A stretch of DNA of 64,000 bases. Origin: Nitrospira defluvii (GTDB lineage Bacteria > Nitrospirota > Nitrospiria > Nitrospirales > Nitrospiraceae). Of this stretch, positions 42,295 to 52,410 are shown piece by piece (the first letter of the stretch is position 1; each line of letters opens with the position of its first letter). Where the stretch lies: positions 806,001-870,000 of the forward strand of contig NZ_CAJNBJ010000001.1 in assembly GCF_905220995.1 (NCBI RefSeq), in the 5' to 3' direction. The position numbers were made by a program, and so were the translations under genes. Below the pieces are notes generated by a model. That model saw nothing but the letters and a program-made list of their open reading frames with translations. It did no database searches and was not told the DNA's origin.

Positions 42295-43380
42295 TTATCG
42301 CGACGCGCCCAGCACGTCTTGCAGCGCCCTCAGGAACAGTTGATTTTCTTCCGGGAGACCGATGGTCACCCGCAACATTCGGCCGTCGATGTGACGAACG
42401 ATGATGCCTTTGCGTAGCAGCGCATCGAACACTGCACGCCCATCCCTCCCGACATCGAAATAGAGGAAATTCGTTTCGCTCGGCAACGCCTCAAAGCCGA
42501 GACGCTGCAGACCGGCCCGCACCTTGTCCATTTCCGCATGATTGAGCGATCGACTCGCGGCCACATGGGCCTCGTCATCCAGTGCCGCCAGGGCCGCGCG
42601 TTGCGCCATACTGTTGGCGTTGAACGGCGGACGGATTCGATTGAGGTAGTTGGTGATTTCCGGCGTCGTGATGCCATAACCGATCCGCAGACCGGCTAGG
42701 CCATAGATCTTCGAAAAGGTCCGCAGCACGATGGCATTCCGTCCGGCCTTCACATACCCGATGGAATCGGGAAACTCCGGATGCCGGACATATTCGTAAT
42801 AGGCTTCGTCGAAGACCACGACAACGTGATCGGGCACACGAGCCATCAACGCCGCCACCTCTGCCTTGGTCGCCATGGTGCCGGTCGGATTGTTGGGGTT
42901 GCAGACAAAGAGCAACCGGGTCTTGTCGGTGATGGCCGCCGCCATCGCCGGCAAATCGTGGTGCCAGGCCTTCTGGGGAACCTCCACCGCCACGCCGTGT
43001 GCCGCCTTTACCTCCATTTTATAAATCACAAAGGTATGTTCGGCCATGACCGCCTCGTCACCCGGCGACAAAAAGGTGCGCGCCAGGAGGCCGAGGAGTT
43101 CATCCGAACCGTTTCCCAGAATGACGTGATCCGGCGACACCTTCCATCGCTCGGCCAGCGCCCCTCGCAATCGGAACGCCCCACCGTCCGGGTACCGATG
43201 CAATGTGGGAGCGGTCTCCGCTAATACGGCGAGCGCTTTCGGCGATGGGCCGATCGGGTTCTCATTGGAGGCTAACTTGACGGCACGCGGCAGGCCCAAC
43301 TCTCGCTGCAGTTCTTCAATGGGTTTTCCGGGAACGTATGGCACGAGGGAGGCAATATCGGGATGCACCTTCAATGGCAT
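42295..43380 (-). CDS. hisC: Histidinol-phosphate aminotransferase-like enzyme
   Basis: A 361-residue PLP enzyme of aminotransferase class II. RTFSKIYGLAGLRIGYG contains the PLP lysine and conserved segment, and NPNNPTGTMA and DEAYYEY the other conserved parts. It transaminates imidazole acetol phosphate and in many bacteria also aromatic keto acids. Because it lies between pheA and aroF, the physiological role may be aromatic aminotransferase. Gene symbol hisC follows the family. Confidence 0.9.
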   Translation of the reverse strand: MPLKVHPDIASLVPYVPGKPIEELQRELGLPRAVKLASNENPIGPSPKALAVLAETAPTLHRYPDGGAFRLRGALAERWKVSPDHVILGNGSDELLGLLARTFLSPGDEAVMAEHTFVIYKMEVKAAHGVAVEVPQKAWHHDLPAMAAAITDKTRLLFVCNPNNPTGTMATKAEVAALMARVPDHVVVVFDEAYYEYVRHPEFPDSIGYVKAGRNAIVLRTFSKIYGLAGLRIGYGITTPEITNYLNRIRPPFNANSMAQRAALAALDDEAHVAASRSLNHAEMDKVRAGLQRLGFEALPSETNFLYFDVGRDGRAVFDALLRKGIIVRHIDGRMLRVTIGLPEENQLFLRALQDVLGASR

Positions 43381-43396
43381 GGCGTGACTCGGACCT

Positions 43397-44473
43397 CTAG
43401 GAATAGGCGGGATATGACCCGAGAATCTTCATAAACAGACAGCGGCTCTTGACCTCTTCCGCCGCTTTTTTTACACGTTCTTCGTCGATGTGCCCTTCGA
43501 TGTCGACAAAGAAAATGTACTCCCACGCCTTCCGGCGGGATGGACGCGATTCGATCTTGGTCATGTTCAGACCATGGGAGGCAAACGGCCGCAACAGATC
43601 GTAGAGAGCACCGACCTTATCCTTGACCGACAACATCAGCGACGTCTTGTCACGCCCGGTCCGTTCCGGAGCCTTCTGCGAGAGGACCAAGAACCGGGTA
43701 AAGTTATTGATGTTGTCTTCGATTCTCGCGGTCACCACTTTCAGCCCGTATAACTGCGCCGCCAACTCCGATGCGATGGCCGCAGCCGACGGATCGTCGA
43801 CGGACATTTCTGCGGCGCGCGCGGTACTCGCCACCTCGGACACCGACACGTGGGGCAAATTCGTTTCCAGCCAATTCCGGCATTGTGCAATGGCATGCGG
43901 GTGCGAATAGATCCGCTTGATGTCTCCCGCCACGCCGCTCTTGGACATGAGGTGGTGCGCGACTTCCTGAAGGACTTCTCCGTAAATCAGGAGGTTGGAG
44001 TCGACAAACATATCGAGCGTATGATTCACCACGCCTTCCGTCGTGTTCTCAATCGGCACCACACCGAAATGGGCGCGACCACGCTCCACCTCACTGAAGA
44101 CGTCCTTGATACTGTTCACGGGGATATAGTGCGCGGAGGAACCGAACTTCTGCATGCAGGCCATGTGCGTGAACGTGGCCCGTGGTCCGAGATAGGCGAC
44201 CTTCTGCGGCCCTTCCAGAGACAACGAGGCCGACATGATTTCCCGATAGACGGCCCGAATGGCGTCGGTAGGAAATGGACCGGTATTTTGCTTGCTCAGC
44301 CGTTCAAAAATCGCCGCTTCTCGAGCCGGCGTATGCAGATGCGCCTCCGCATCTTTCAGCTTCTTTAATCGGCCGATTTCGATCACCGACTTTGAGCGCT
44401 CGTTCAGCAGGCGCAAAATCTGATCATCGATCCGGTCGATTTCCTGACGATGGCTTTGCAGATCATCAGACAT
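43397..44473 (-). CDS. pheA: Bifunctional chorismate mutase / prephenate dehydratase
   Basis: A 358-residue P-protein. Residues 1-85 are a chorismate mutase domain (RQEIDRIDDQILRLLNERSK), 90-270 prephenate dehydratase (VAYLGPRATFTHMAC; NNFTRFLVLSQ) and 280-355 an ACT domain (KIESRPSRRKAWEYIFFVDI) for phenylalanine feedback. It commits chorismate to phenylalanine. First gene of the long minus-strand series, with AGGAGGG before the ATG. 44474-44611 is a short gap without gene. Confidence 0.96.
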   Translation of the reverse strand: MSDDLQSHRQEIDRIDDQILRLLNERSKSVIEIGRLKKLKDAEAHLHTPAREAAIFERLSKQNTGPFPTDAIRAVYREIMSASLSLEGPQKVAYLGPRATFTHMACMQKFGSSAHYIPVNSIKDVFSEVERGRAHFGVVPIENTTEGVVNHTLDMFVDSNLLIYGEVLQEVAHHLMSKSGVAGDIKRIYSHPHAIAQCRNWLETNLPHVSVSEVASTARAAEMSVDDPSAAAIASELAAQLYGLKVVTARIEDNINNFTRFLVLSQKAPERTGRDKTSLMLSVKDKVGALYDLLRPFASHGLNMTKIESRPSRRKAWEYIFFVDIEGHIDEERVKKAAEEVKSRCLFMKILGSYPAYS

Positions 44474-44611
44474 GACGGGGGGATTCCCTCCTCGCGGTGC
44501 GCGCCTTCGAGAAGGCAGGGCCGCGATACGAGTCCACGCCGAGACATGCGTCTAGGCAAGTGAGTATCCTACAGGAGCCTGTAAGGGCATTGCAAGGATA
44601 GGTGTGCGGAT

Positions 44612-45649
44612 TCAAGGGGTTGTGACGGACTCCGTTCCACCGGAGAAGGAGAGCAGATCTTTCTGTTTTTTGAAGTGATCGAATGCGAGCCTAGTCGCTT
44701 GTCGACCGCGGCCGGTCCGTTCCAGGAAACCTGCCTGGATCAGATAGGGCTCGTAGACGTCCTCGAGTGTGCCCTTGTCCTCCTGCACAGCAGCCGCCAG
44801 GGAGTCGACCCCGACCGGCCCGCCATTGAATTTCTCGATGACCGTGAGCACGATACGTCGATCCATCTCATCCAGCCCAGCCGTATCGACCGCCAACCAC
44901 ACCAGGGCCTCCTGCGCCACTGACCTGGTGATCCGCCCCTGCGCTTTGATCTCCGCATAATCTCGAATGCGCTTGATCAGTCTGTTCACGATGCGTGGCG
45001 TGCCGCGAGCCCGACGGGCAATCTCCGCCGCACCGGCCTCGTCGATGGGGATATGGAGCAATCCGGCTGAGCGGGTGACAATGGCGGTCAACTCCCGGGG
45101 GGTATAAAACTCCAGGCGGTGAACCAATCCGAAGCGATCCCTGAGCGGTGAGGTCAATGCCCCAGCCCTCGTGGTGGCGCCGACCAGGGTAAACCGAGGC
45201 AGCTCCAGCTTCACGGTCCTGGTTGAAGCACCCTGACCGATGACCAAATCCAATTGATAGTCTTCCATTGCCGGATAGAGAGCTTCCTCCACCGAAGCCG
45301 GCAAGCGGTGAATTTCATCGATAAACAGTACGTCCCGTTCCTGCAAATTGGTCAAGATCGCCGCAAGGTCGCCGGCATGACTCAGCACCAAGCCGGAGGT
45401 CGAGCGAATGGCCGACCCCATCTCACGGGCGATGATATGCGCGATCGTCGTCTTGCCCAAGCCGGGCGGGCCGTAAAAAATGGCATGATCCAACGCCTCT
45501 CCCCGTCGTTTGGCGGCTTCGATACAAATCTCCAGAGACTCTTTCATCCGTGGCTGGCCGACGTACTCTTGCAGACTCTGCGGGCGCAGTGCCGTTTCGA
45601 GGCCACGTTCATCGTCGGTCAGTTGGCTGCTCACCGTGCGCTCGGTCAT
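44612..45649 (-). CDS. ruvB: Holliday junction DNA helicase RuvB
   Basis: A 345-residue AAA+ motor. [20 protein letters not shown] opens, [15 protein letters not shown] is the Walker A loop, [20 protein letters not shown] the Walker B, and [18 protein letters not shown] the sensor region. It drives branch migration with RuvA. It follows a Cys-rich secreted protein gene and ruvA on the same strand. Confidence 0.97.
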   Translation of the reverse strand: MTERTVSSQLTDDERGLETALRPQSLQEYVGQPRMKESLEICIEAAKRRGEALDHAIFYGPPGLGKTTIAHIIAREMGSAIRSTSGLVLSHAGDLAAILTNLQERDVLFIDEIHRLPASVEEALYPAMEDYQLDLVIGQGASTRTVKLELPRFTLVGATTRAGALTSPLRDRFGLVHRLEFYTPRELTAIVTRSAGLLHIPIDEAGAAEIARRARGTPRIVNRLIKRIRDYAEIKAQGRITRSVAQEALVWLAVDTAGLDEMDRRIVLTVIEKFNGGPVGVDSLAAAVQEDKGTLEDVYEPYLIQAGFLERTGRGRQATRLAFDHFKKQKDLLSFSGGTESVTTP

Positions 45650-45679
45650 TGGACAATGTGGCTCCAGCGGATGGTTCGG

Positions 45680-46177
45680 CTACCGGGGCTCCGGTGACGG
45701 TCTGAATTTGGGTGGCGGCGGAGAGGCACCCTGGCCGGGCGCAGCTGTGCTCCCGCAATCCGGCGGACAGCGAACGCCGCCTTGAGTCGGGTCGGGCAAG
45801 CTCGATCCCATCTGCTGCGACTGACACTGCGATACGAGTCCCCCGTCGATGGATCCGCACCTGGATGGCACATTCGACCGTCCAACCTCCGCATACCCTT
45901 CCGGACAAGATCCACACACCGCAAGCATGTTCGCTCCCAGCGGTACGCACTGGACCAACATGGGATCACCGTCTTTGCAAACTTCGGGAGCCGTGGTGCG
46001 CGCAGTAGTGGCATACCCTTCTGGACATGTCCCGCACATCTTGCGAATGCTCTTGGCCTCATTCTGACCGTCAGCCACAGCGGCTGATTCTGATAGGCCG
46101 GCAGACAGCAGCACCAAAGCAAACGCCACCCTGATGCCCCATTGCCGCGATGTTGATTGTACGCCGCCTGTCATCAT
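45680..46177 (-). CDS. Secreted Cys-rich protein between ruvA and ruvB
   Basis: A 165-residue protein with signal peptide (VAFALVLLSAGLSESAAV) and two copies of a Cys motif, CGTCPEGYATTARTTAPEVC and CGSCPEGYAEVGRSNVPSRC, each followed by a further QC. The C terminus is Pro-rich. This repeats suggest a disulfide-bonded surface protein. It begins 3 bp after the ruvA stop and ends 30 bp before ruvB, so it is inside the operon. No link to recombination is evident. Confidence 0.65.
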   Translation of the reverse strand: MMTGGVQSTSRQWGIRVAFALVLLSAGLSESAAVADGQNEAKSIRKMCGTCPEGYATTARTTAPEVCKDGDPMLVQCVPLGANMLAVCGSCPEGYAEVGRSNVPSRCGSIDGGLVSQCQSQQMGSSLPDPTQGGVRCPPDCGSTAAPGQGASPPPPKFRPSPEPR

Positions 46178-46180
46178 GCG

Positions 46181-46789
46181 TCACCCCTTGGCAAGGTCTT
46201 TCAGTGCCTCTCGAATCACCTGCTCTAGGCCCTGCGCCATCGCGCCGGACTTTTCGACCCGCTTCAGCGCCTCTTTCACATCCGGCTGCCGATACCCGAG
46301 ATTCACGAGAGCCGACAGGGCATCATCATACAGAGGACTTACCGGTTGTCCGTTTCCGCTGTCGTCCGATGTACACACCGGATGGAGCTTCGCCACCTTG
46401 TCCTTGAGCTCCAATGCAATCCTGGCGGCTGATTTTTTGCCGATCCCCGGCACCGTTCCAAGCTTTTCGGTATCACCGGCTTGAATGGCCGAGAACAGGT
46501 CCTTGACGGACAGCGTCGACAGGACGCTCAACCCCAACTTCGGTCCGATGCCGGAAATGCCGGTCAGAAGCAGAAAGGCCTCTTTCTCAGCTCCCGTGAG
46601 AAACCCATAGAGCTGAATCGCATCCTCTCGCACATGGGTGTGGATGCTGAGCGTGACGGACTCATGCTGATTAGGCAGAGAATAGTAGGTACTGAGGGGA
46701 ATCAGGACTTCGTAGCCGACGCCGTGAACATCGAGCGTCAGATGCGAAGGCGCCTTGAAGGCCAAGTGGCCTGTCAGTAAGGCGATCAT
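46181..46789 (-). CDS. ruvA: Holliday junction DNA helicase RuvA
   Basis: A 202-residue protein: N-terminal OB fold (MIALLTGHLAFKAPSHLTLD), two helix-hairpin-helix motifs (LTGISGIGPKLGLSVLS and VPGIGKKSAARIALEL) and a C-terminal domain (SALVNLGYRQPDVKEAL) that contacts RuvB. It binds junctions as a tetramer. Downstream of yebC; no ruvC lies in the gap, which is only 81 bp. Confidence 0.96.
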   Translation of the reverse strand: MIALLTGHLAFKAPSHLTLDVHGVGYEVLIPLSTYYSLPNQHESVTLSIHTHVREDAIQLYGFLTGAEKEAFLLLTGISGIGPKLGLSVLSTLSVKDLFSAIQAGDTEKLGTVPGIGKKSAARIALELKDKVAKLHPVCTSDDSGNGQPVSPLYDDALSALVNLGYRQPDVKEALKRVEKSGAMAQGLEQVIREALKDLAKG

Positions 46790-46870
46790 GTGGGTCGCTG
46801 TCTGGTGCGGTGCGAAGTGCCTGGTGAACGGACTGCAGTCGCATCCATGCTGGACGTCGGAACCCGCGAA

Positions 46871-47626
46871 TTACGCGGTGGCAGCGGCCACCTTCTCCAT
46901 CACTTCATCGGAAATGTCGAAGTTGGCATGCACCTTTTGGACGTCATCGTGCTCGTCCAGAATTTCCATCAGCTTCAACATCTGCTCCGCCGCTTTCTCC
47001 TCCAAGGCAATCGTATTCTGAGGAATGAAGTTCAGTTCGGCAAGCGTATACTCAATCTTCGCGTCGGCAAGAGCCTTTTTCACGGCTTCGAAATCTTGCG
47101 GGCTGGTCAACACTTCAAAGGCCTTGTCCCCGACCTTCACATCTTCTGCACCCGCTTCCAACGCGATGGTGAGAAGCGCATCTTCTTCGACTTTGCCTTT
47201 TTCGACGACCAAGACACCTTTTTTGTGGAACTGCCAAGAGACGGCACCCGCCTCCGCCATATTGCCGCCGTTCTTGGTCAACAAACTTCGAATCTCCGCA
47301 ACCGTGCGATTTCGGTTGTCCGAAGTAATTTCCATCAGCACTGCTGTCCCCCCGGGACCGTATCCTTCCAGGGTGAACTCCTCATACGTGACGCCGGGAA
47401 GTTCCCCGGTGCCGCGCTGAATGGCCTTCTTCATGGTATCGCCGGGCATGTTGGCTTCTTTGGCCTTGGCAATGGCCAGCCGCAACCGCGGATTGCCATC
47501 GGGATCACCGCCCGACCGCGCCGCGATGGTCAATTCACGGATAATACGGGTGAAAATTTTGCCCCGCTTGGCATCCACTGCCGACTTATGCCGCTTGATT
47601 GTTGCCCAATGGCTATGGCCACCCAT
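46871..47626 (-). CDS. yebC: YebC/PmpR family transcriptional regulator
   Basis: A 251-residue protein: GGHSHWATIKRHKSAVDAKR at the start, RNPRLRLAIAKAKEANMPGD, and GGTAVLMEITSDNRNRTVA, all hallmarks of YebC. The family acts as regulator or in ribosome rescue of polyproline stalls. The ribosome site is GAGGAG. yebC next to ruvA is common. Confidence 0.95.
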   Translation of the reverse strand: MGGHSHWATIKRHKSAVDAKRGKIFTRIIRELTIAARSGGDPDGNPRLRLAIAKAKEANMPGDTMKKAIQRGTGELPGVTYEEFTLEGYGPGGTAVLMEITSDNRNRTVAEIRSLLTKNGGNMAEAGAVSWQFHKKGVLVVEKGKVEEDALLTIALEAGAEDVKVGDKAFEVLTSPQDFEAVKKALADAKIEYTLAELNFIPQNTIALEEKAAEQMLKLMEILDEHDDVQKVHANFDISDEVMEKVAAATA

Positions 47627-47772
47627 GGCGACTCCTCTTGACCCAGGTGAATCGGACGTGTCCGCAGATCCCTGTGTCCATGCACAACAGAATTGAAAAA
47701 TGTACAGCTAACATAGTCTTAACAGGGGTGTCAACGCAGCATGCCCTACTCGGCTCGATCCGCCGCACGTCT

Positions 47773-48621
47773 CTATTCAGAGTAGATCAACAGCTGCAAC
47801 CCGATGGCGACGACGAGGCAGGCCCACAACAGTTCCCAGTAGGATCGCTCTGCGATGAGTTGTCGGGATCGCCAGCCGGAGATCAACTTTGACGATCCGG
47901 CAGTAATTGCCATGGTCCCCATCATGACATGGTGCAGCGCGATTTTCTGAGCGGCCGGGTGCTCCCCATGCGAGTGCCCGAACAACATCAGCCCCCCCAC
48001 AATGGCGAACAGCGGCAGGGGCGCCGCCCACACAGCATGATCAGACCAGCCGACACGCCGCAAACATTCCACTGAGCCGACAGCCAGCGCGAGGATCCCG
48101 TAAACTTTGTGCTGGAGCACTTCCGGATCAAGTCCGCCAAATGTTTGAACAAACGTCATCGACCCGACGGGCCATGCGTCGTGATCGCTCCAGATGAGGA
48201 GAAAGATCCCCGCAACGATCAACGCACCGGGTAGCAAGACTCGTGTCCAGGCCAAGGACGTCCAGCCGAGCGCCTGTCGCACTTCACCAAGGCCGATCAA
48301 CAACAGAAAGACCCCAGCCAGATGGTGATTAAACTCGGAATAGGCAACGCCTTGGCGAGATCCTTCCCATTGATCCTCCCCGGCGGAAGGATGACCATGG
48401 TGGTGCGCCTGCCCGCCGAGCGCATGGGTCTGGCCATGATCGGCAGACTGGGCCATGGAATGAGAGGCGGCCACGACGGAGAGCAACAGACACAGCAGCG
48501 CCAGCAGCGGGACCACTGACGTCAGAGCGCTCAAGCACTGTATGGGTGAGAGAAAACCCTTCGGCAGGCATCGAACGGCCCATCCGGCAAGCCGGATGGG
48601 CCAAGAACTCGGCTCAGGCAT
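47773..48621 (-). CDS. Histidine-rich integral membrane protein
   Basis: A 282-residue protein with about seven hydrophobic helices. A His-rich loop (HAHHHGHPSAGED-like, from QTHALGGQAHHHGHPSAGED) follows the first helix, and FGHSHGEHPAAQKIALHHVM comes later. His clusters suggest metal binding, perhaps copper. No family is recognised with confidence. It begins 9 bp after the stop of the zinc-ribbon PCP_red gene, so it is likely co-transcribed with it. The start is uncertain. Confidence 0.55.
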   Translation of the reverse strand: MPEPSSWPIRLAGWAVRCLPKGFLSPIQCLSALTSVVPLLALLCLLLSVVAASHSMAQSADHGQTHALGGQAHHHGHPSAGEDQWEGSRQGVAYSEFNHHLAGVFLLLIGLGEVRQALGWTSLAWTRVLLPGALIVAGIFLLIWSDHDAWPVGSMTFVQTFGGLDPEVLQHKVYGILALAVGSVECLRRVGWSDHAVWAAPLPLFAIVGGLMLFGHSHGEHPAAQKIALHHVMMGTMAITAGSSKLISGWRSRQLIAERSYWELLWACLVVAIGLQLLIYSE

Positions 48622-48630
48622 GCACGCCCA

Positions 48631-49380
48631 CTACATAAATTTCATAAACTTTTCCTTGGCCTCGTCCATCACTTGCGCGGTGATCTCGGCCAAGCCCCGC
48701 TCCTTGGCAATCCGTTCGATTTCTCGTCTGGCCATCGGACGGATGAAGTCAGGGATGTTATCCATACGCTGCTCGGCATCTTTCGTCCAGGCAATTCCGT
48801 TGGGCGAATCGTTCTTGGAATCATCCATGACTTGCAGCGTAATCGACTTATATCCGTGTTTACGCGCATAGGCCTCGACGCTGCTTTGCACCATTGGCTT
48901 CACGAACGACGGGAGGCGCTCCAGTTTTTCTTTGGCATCCGGGGTCCAGGTAAATTCACTGGCGCCAGTGCCGTTCTGAGGCTTCCCACCGGAGGTCAGC
49001 CCCATCTCCGCGACCATCGCCGAGAACGGACATCCCCCGCTGGTTTTTTCTCCGCTGGCTGCCGGAGCGGCAGGTTTTGCCGTCGCCGGTTGACCACCCT
49101 GGATCTTCTCGTTGAGATATGCCGCCATCTGCCCTGCGCCGGCCTGTGCTTCATCCTTCAGGGTTCCACGGGTCATCTCGAATGGCTCCGCCGTCTCTGT
49201 TCGGCCTCCAAGCTTCACGCCGAGGGACGCGACCATCTGCGTCTCACCGGGGTTGGTTACCATGGAAAACTTTGCGTCGCACGATGGACAGCCGAAGAAC
49301 ACACCGAGTGAGCCCTCACCGGGTTTTTCGACCTTCTGAAACGTCATGTAGGTCTCGCAGTTCAGGCAAACGAACTTCAT
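48631..49380 (-). CDS. Zinc-ribbon protein with two PCP_red repeats
   Basis: A 249-residue protein. The N terminus (MKFVCLNCETYMTFQKVEKP then CPSCDAKF) forms a CxxC...CxxC zinc ribbon. A Gly/Ala-rich linker leads to two PCP_red-type repeats (WTPDAKEKLERLPSFVKPMV and WTKDAEQRMDNIPDFIRPMA). It lies in the same strand series as mrp and the sulfate genes. A paralogue with more repeats is at 33515-34510. The function is unknown; in phototrophs the domain belongs to protochlorophyllide reductase, an Fe-S enzyme. Confidence 0.8.
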   Translation of the reverse strand: MKFVCLNCETYMTFQKVEKPGEGSLGVFFGCPSCDAKFSMVTNPGETQMVASLGVKLGGRTETAEPFEMTRGTLKDEAQAGAGQMAAYLNEKIQGGQPATAKPAAPAASGEKTSGGCPFSAMVAEMGLTSGGKPQNGTGASEFTWTPDAKEKLERLPSFVKPMVQSSVEAYARKHGYKSITLQVMDDSKNDSPNGIAWTKDAEQRMDNIPDFIRPMARREIERIAKERGLAEITAQVMDEAKEKFMKFM

Positions 49381-49406
49381 AGGATCCCCCTTCCAGGTCG
49401 GTGTGC

Positions 49407-50333
49407 TTACAGCTTTTCCGCCAGGACTTTTTTATAATCCAATAACGCTTGAATCCGCCCGACAATGTCCTGATACTTCCGAATGGTCGGATAGTCAGGA
49501 TCGAGAAGCGGTTGCCCCTTATCGAACGTCTTGGCGAGGGTACGATCGAAGGGAATACGACCCAACAACGGCAAGTCCAACACCTCGCACATCGCCTCGG
49601 TATTCCCCTCGAACAGTTCATTCTCAGCGCCACAGGACGGGCACCGATACTCGCTCATATTTTCCACAATGCCTAACACCCGGATGCCCATGTCCCTGGC
49701 GTAGGTCACTGATTTCTGCACGACATCAGACGCCACCTCCGACGGTGTCGTCACGACGATTGCCCCAGCCAGATCCGGGATGAACCCCGCAATGACAGGC
49801 GGTTTATCCGCGGCCGCTCCTGGAGGCAAGTCGGCGAGAAGATAATCCAGCTCGCCCCACGCCACATCGGCGAGGAACTCCCGGATCACGTTCATTTCCA
49901 TCAATCCCAGCCACACGGGGCTCAGATCCATCGGGCCCTTCCACCGGACCGGTGACGCATCGCCGAGGAAAAAATCCATCGAGGCGACTTTGATCCCGAG
50001 CGGTCCGACCGGCGGCAATGCTCCATCGGGGGTCATGGTCAACGACTGGCCATGCAAACCCATCATCCGCGGAACACAGGGACCGTTCAAATCCACATCG
50101 AGCAATCCAACCTTGACTCCCTGGCGTGCGAATGCCAACGCGAGATTCACGGTGGTCATGCTCTTCCCGACGCCACCCTTCCCGCTCATCACCACAAGCT
50201 TCCGCTTGATGCCGGCCATACGAGCCTGCACCTGCTTCATCTGCGCGGTAATCTGTTGCACGACTTTCGCGTCGTCGGAATACTGCAGTTTTGTCAGGAT
50301 CGACTTGAGATCCTTTCCGGCAGCCATGGTCAT
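49407..50333 (-). CDS. Mrp/NBP35-family Fe-S carrier ATPase
   Basis: A 308-residue P-loop ATPase. MSGKGGVGKSMTTVNLALAF is the deviant Walker A (GKGGVGKS), DVDLNGPCVPRMMG the switch I, and CPSC near residue 227 the CxxC pair that binds a shared 4Fe-4S cluster in a dimer. Mrp proteins carry clusters to apo-enzymes. Its place after cysN, beside the siroheme and APS reductases that need Fe-S clusters, fits this role. Confidence 0.9.
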   Translation of the reverse strand: MTMAAGKDLKSILTKLQYSDDAKVVQQITAQMKQVQARMAGIKRKLVVMSGKGGVGKSMTTVNLALAFARQGVKVGLLDVDLNGPCVPRMMGLHGQSLTMTPDGALPPVGPLGIKVASMDFFLGDASPVRWKGPMDLSPVWLGLMEMNVIREFLADVAWGELDYLLADLPPGAAADKPPVIAGFIPDLAGAIVVTTPSEVASDVVQKSVTYARDMGIRVLGIVENMSEYRCPSCGAENELFEGNTEAMCEVLDLPLLGRIPFDRTLAKTFDKGQPLLDPDYPTIRKYQDIVGRIQALLDYKKVLAEKL

Positions 50334-50480
50334 GAAAAGCCCTCGAAATTGTTGATGAAGGACGCTACCACAGGGATTTGAATGGAGTCAAACAGCCCTG
50401 GGACGGCCACGCGTCCGTGGATCGTGCGCTGATCCCGTGACGGTCACCGAAACCAACCGACCGAGTGTGGCGCCCTACCC

Positions 50481-52328
50481 TCAGATGGAATATTGAATGG
50501 TGGACCTGGTGCCGGAGGGTTGGATCAACACGCCCCGCCGCTTGAGCTCCTCAATAATTTGGCGGGCGGCCGCATCAAAGTCCTGCGGCCCCGCAAAATG
50601 CAGATCCGTATTCGGCGGCGGCTCCTCCCCGGCTCGACTCATATGCACCGCAATCACTGGCGCCGGCTGGACCAGGGTTCGTATCATCTCTGCCATGCGT
50701 TGATAATTGATGCCGAACGTTTTGCTCGTGGACACCACAATGAGCCCCGTATCGATCAGCAGCCTGGCCACCTCGCCGTACCGACGCACCCGCTCCGAGG
50801 CGAACGAGGGATCGGCGGCCGACAAATCTGCATCGAGTCCCTGCAAAAGGTTCTCGCCCTCCAACAGATAGGCGTGCCGGCTGTCGGCAACCAGCAAGGC
50901 CTCGACCCGCCGCGCGAGGAAGGTCTTGCCGGTCTGGGCTGATCCGGTAAAAAGCACAATGGCGGCCCGATGCCCATACTGCAAGGCGCGGTCTTCGGAA
51001 CGGACGTCACCCGTAAGCCAGGCATATTCCCGCTGCCGAGCTTCTTCACGCAGCCCCTCCTGTTCATCATGCACCAGTTCGGTGATGATCCCGCCACCGG
51101 AAATGTCATATTCATCAACCAGCACGAAGCGACCCGTCGCTTCGAAGGAAGACGAGAGGTCGAACGCAATCGGCGACTTGACGCGCAACGTTAACTCGGC
51201 CACCTGGTTTTTGGCGACCGACTGGCTTTCCTGAAGTTGGGCCAGATCAGCCGTATCAATAATACGGTGTATCGTCGCCACCTCACAGGCGACCTCTCGC
51301 GTGGCCAGCCGCAGTGTGTACTTCCGTCCTTTTTCCAGCGGGCGCCTCCCCATCCAGAACAAATTCACTCGGATAGCCGTCGACACCAGGGGAACCGAAT
51401 CCCGGTGCGACGCGATCTCTCCGCGCTCCACGAAAATTTGCTCGTCGAGGGTAATCCCGACCGACTGTCCGGCTTGGGCCTCACTCGTCGGCGGATCGAC
51501 ATTGAATCCCTCGATCGATTGCACAATCGCCGTTTTGTTGGACGGGGAAAAGACCAGATGATCGCCGACCTTCAGACGGCCTGCAGTAATACGTCCCGCT
51601 AAAATCCGTCGTGCATCGAACTTGTACACATCCTGCAGGGGAAACCGGAGGGGCTGCTCGGAACGCACTTGCTCTTTTTTGAAGAGCGCGAGGGTATCCA
51701 ACACCGTGGGACCTTGATACCAATTCATGTGGCGGCTGCGCACCGCAATGTTGTCACCCATCTTGGCGCTGACGGGGATCATCTGTTGCGGCACGGCCCG
51801 AAACTGCCCGAGAAACTCCCGATATTCCTTTTCGATTCCGTCAAACACATCCTGACGATACCCCACCAGATCCATTTTGTTGACGACGACCGCAAACTGC
51901 GTCACCCCCAACAGGGACAGCAGATATCCGTGTTTCTTGGACTGTTCGCGCACACCCTCCACGGCATCGATCAACAACAGCGCCGCCTCGGCACGAGCAG
52001 CGCCGGAGATCATGTTTTTCAGGAACTCTTTATGCCCCGGGGCATCAATGATGATGTACTGCCGTTCGTTCCAAATGAAAAACGTGCGCGCGGTATCGAT
52101 CGTAATGCCCTGCTCTTGCTCTTCCAAGAAGGCATCGAACAGGAATGCATATTCGAATTCCTTGCCCTGCTGGCGGCAGATGGCCTGCACCTTTTCCAGC
52201 TTGCCTTCCGGCAACGAGCCGGTATCGGCATAGAGACGGCCCACTAACGTGGATTTCCCGTGGTCCACATGCCCCACGATGACGATGTTCAGACTCTCCT
52301 GCGGCTTACCTTGATCATGCTGTGTCAT
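50481..52328 (-). CDS. cysN: Sulfate adenylyltransferase subunit 1 fused to APS-kinase-like domain
   Basis: A 615-residue protein. Residues 1-440 are the CysN GTPase: GHVDHGKST (19-27), [12 protein letters not shown], then two beta-barrel domains. With CysD it makes APS from sulfate and ATP, GTP hydrolysis driving the reaction. Residues about 452-615 resemble APS kinase (CysC): [18 protein letters not shown] with an intact P-loop, and [13 protein letters not shown] where the kinase has DGDNVRxGLxxDL. The kinase signature is altered, so activity is uncertain. A functional APS kinase may not be needed, as the neighbouring CysH has the APS-reductase cysteines. Confidence 0.92.
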   Translation of the reverse strand: MTQHDQGKPQESLNIVIVGHVDHGKSTLVGRLYADTGSLPEGKLEKVQAICRQQGKEFEYAFLFDAFLEEQEQGITIDTARTFFIWNERQYIIIDAPGHKEFLKNMISGAARAEAALLLIDAVEGVREQSKKHGYLLSLLGVTQFAVVVNKMDLVGYRQDVFDGIEKEYREFLGQFRAVPQQMIPVSAKMGDNIAVRSRHMNWYQGPTVLDTLALFKKEQVRSEQPLRFPLQDVYKFDARRILAGRITAGRLKVGDHLVFSPSNKTAIVQSIEGFNVDPPTSEAQAGQSVGITLDEQIFVERGEIASHRDSVPLVSTAIRVNLFWMGRRPLEKGRKYTLRLATREVACEVATIHRIIDTADLAQLQESQSVAKNQVAELTLRVKSPIAFDLSSSFEATGRFVLVDEYDISGGGIITELVHDEQEGLREEARQREYAWLTGDVRSEDRALQYGHRAAIVLFTGSAQTGKTFLARRVEALLVADSRHAYLLEGENLLQGLDADLSAADPSFASERVRRYGEVARLLIDTGLIVVSTSKTFGINYQRMAEMIRTLVQPAPVIAVHMSRAGEEPPPNTDLHFAGPQDFDAAARQIIEELKRRGVLIQPSGTRSTIQYSI

Positions 52329-52410
52329 AGCGTTTCTCGTTCAAGAAAACTTCGGTTGCTGGATGGTCCTCACCAATACGTGCCGGCAAAGAGGCAGGCT
52401 CGCGCCGGCC

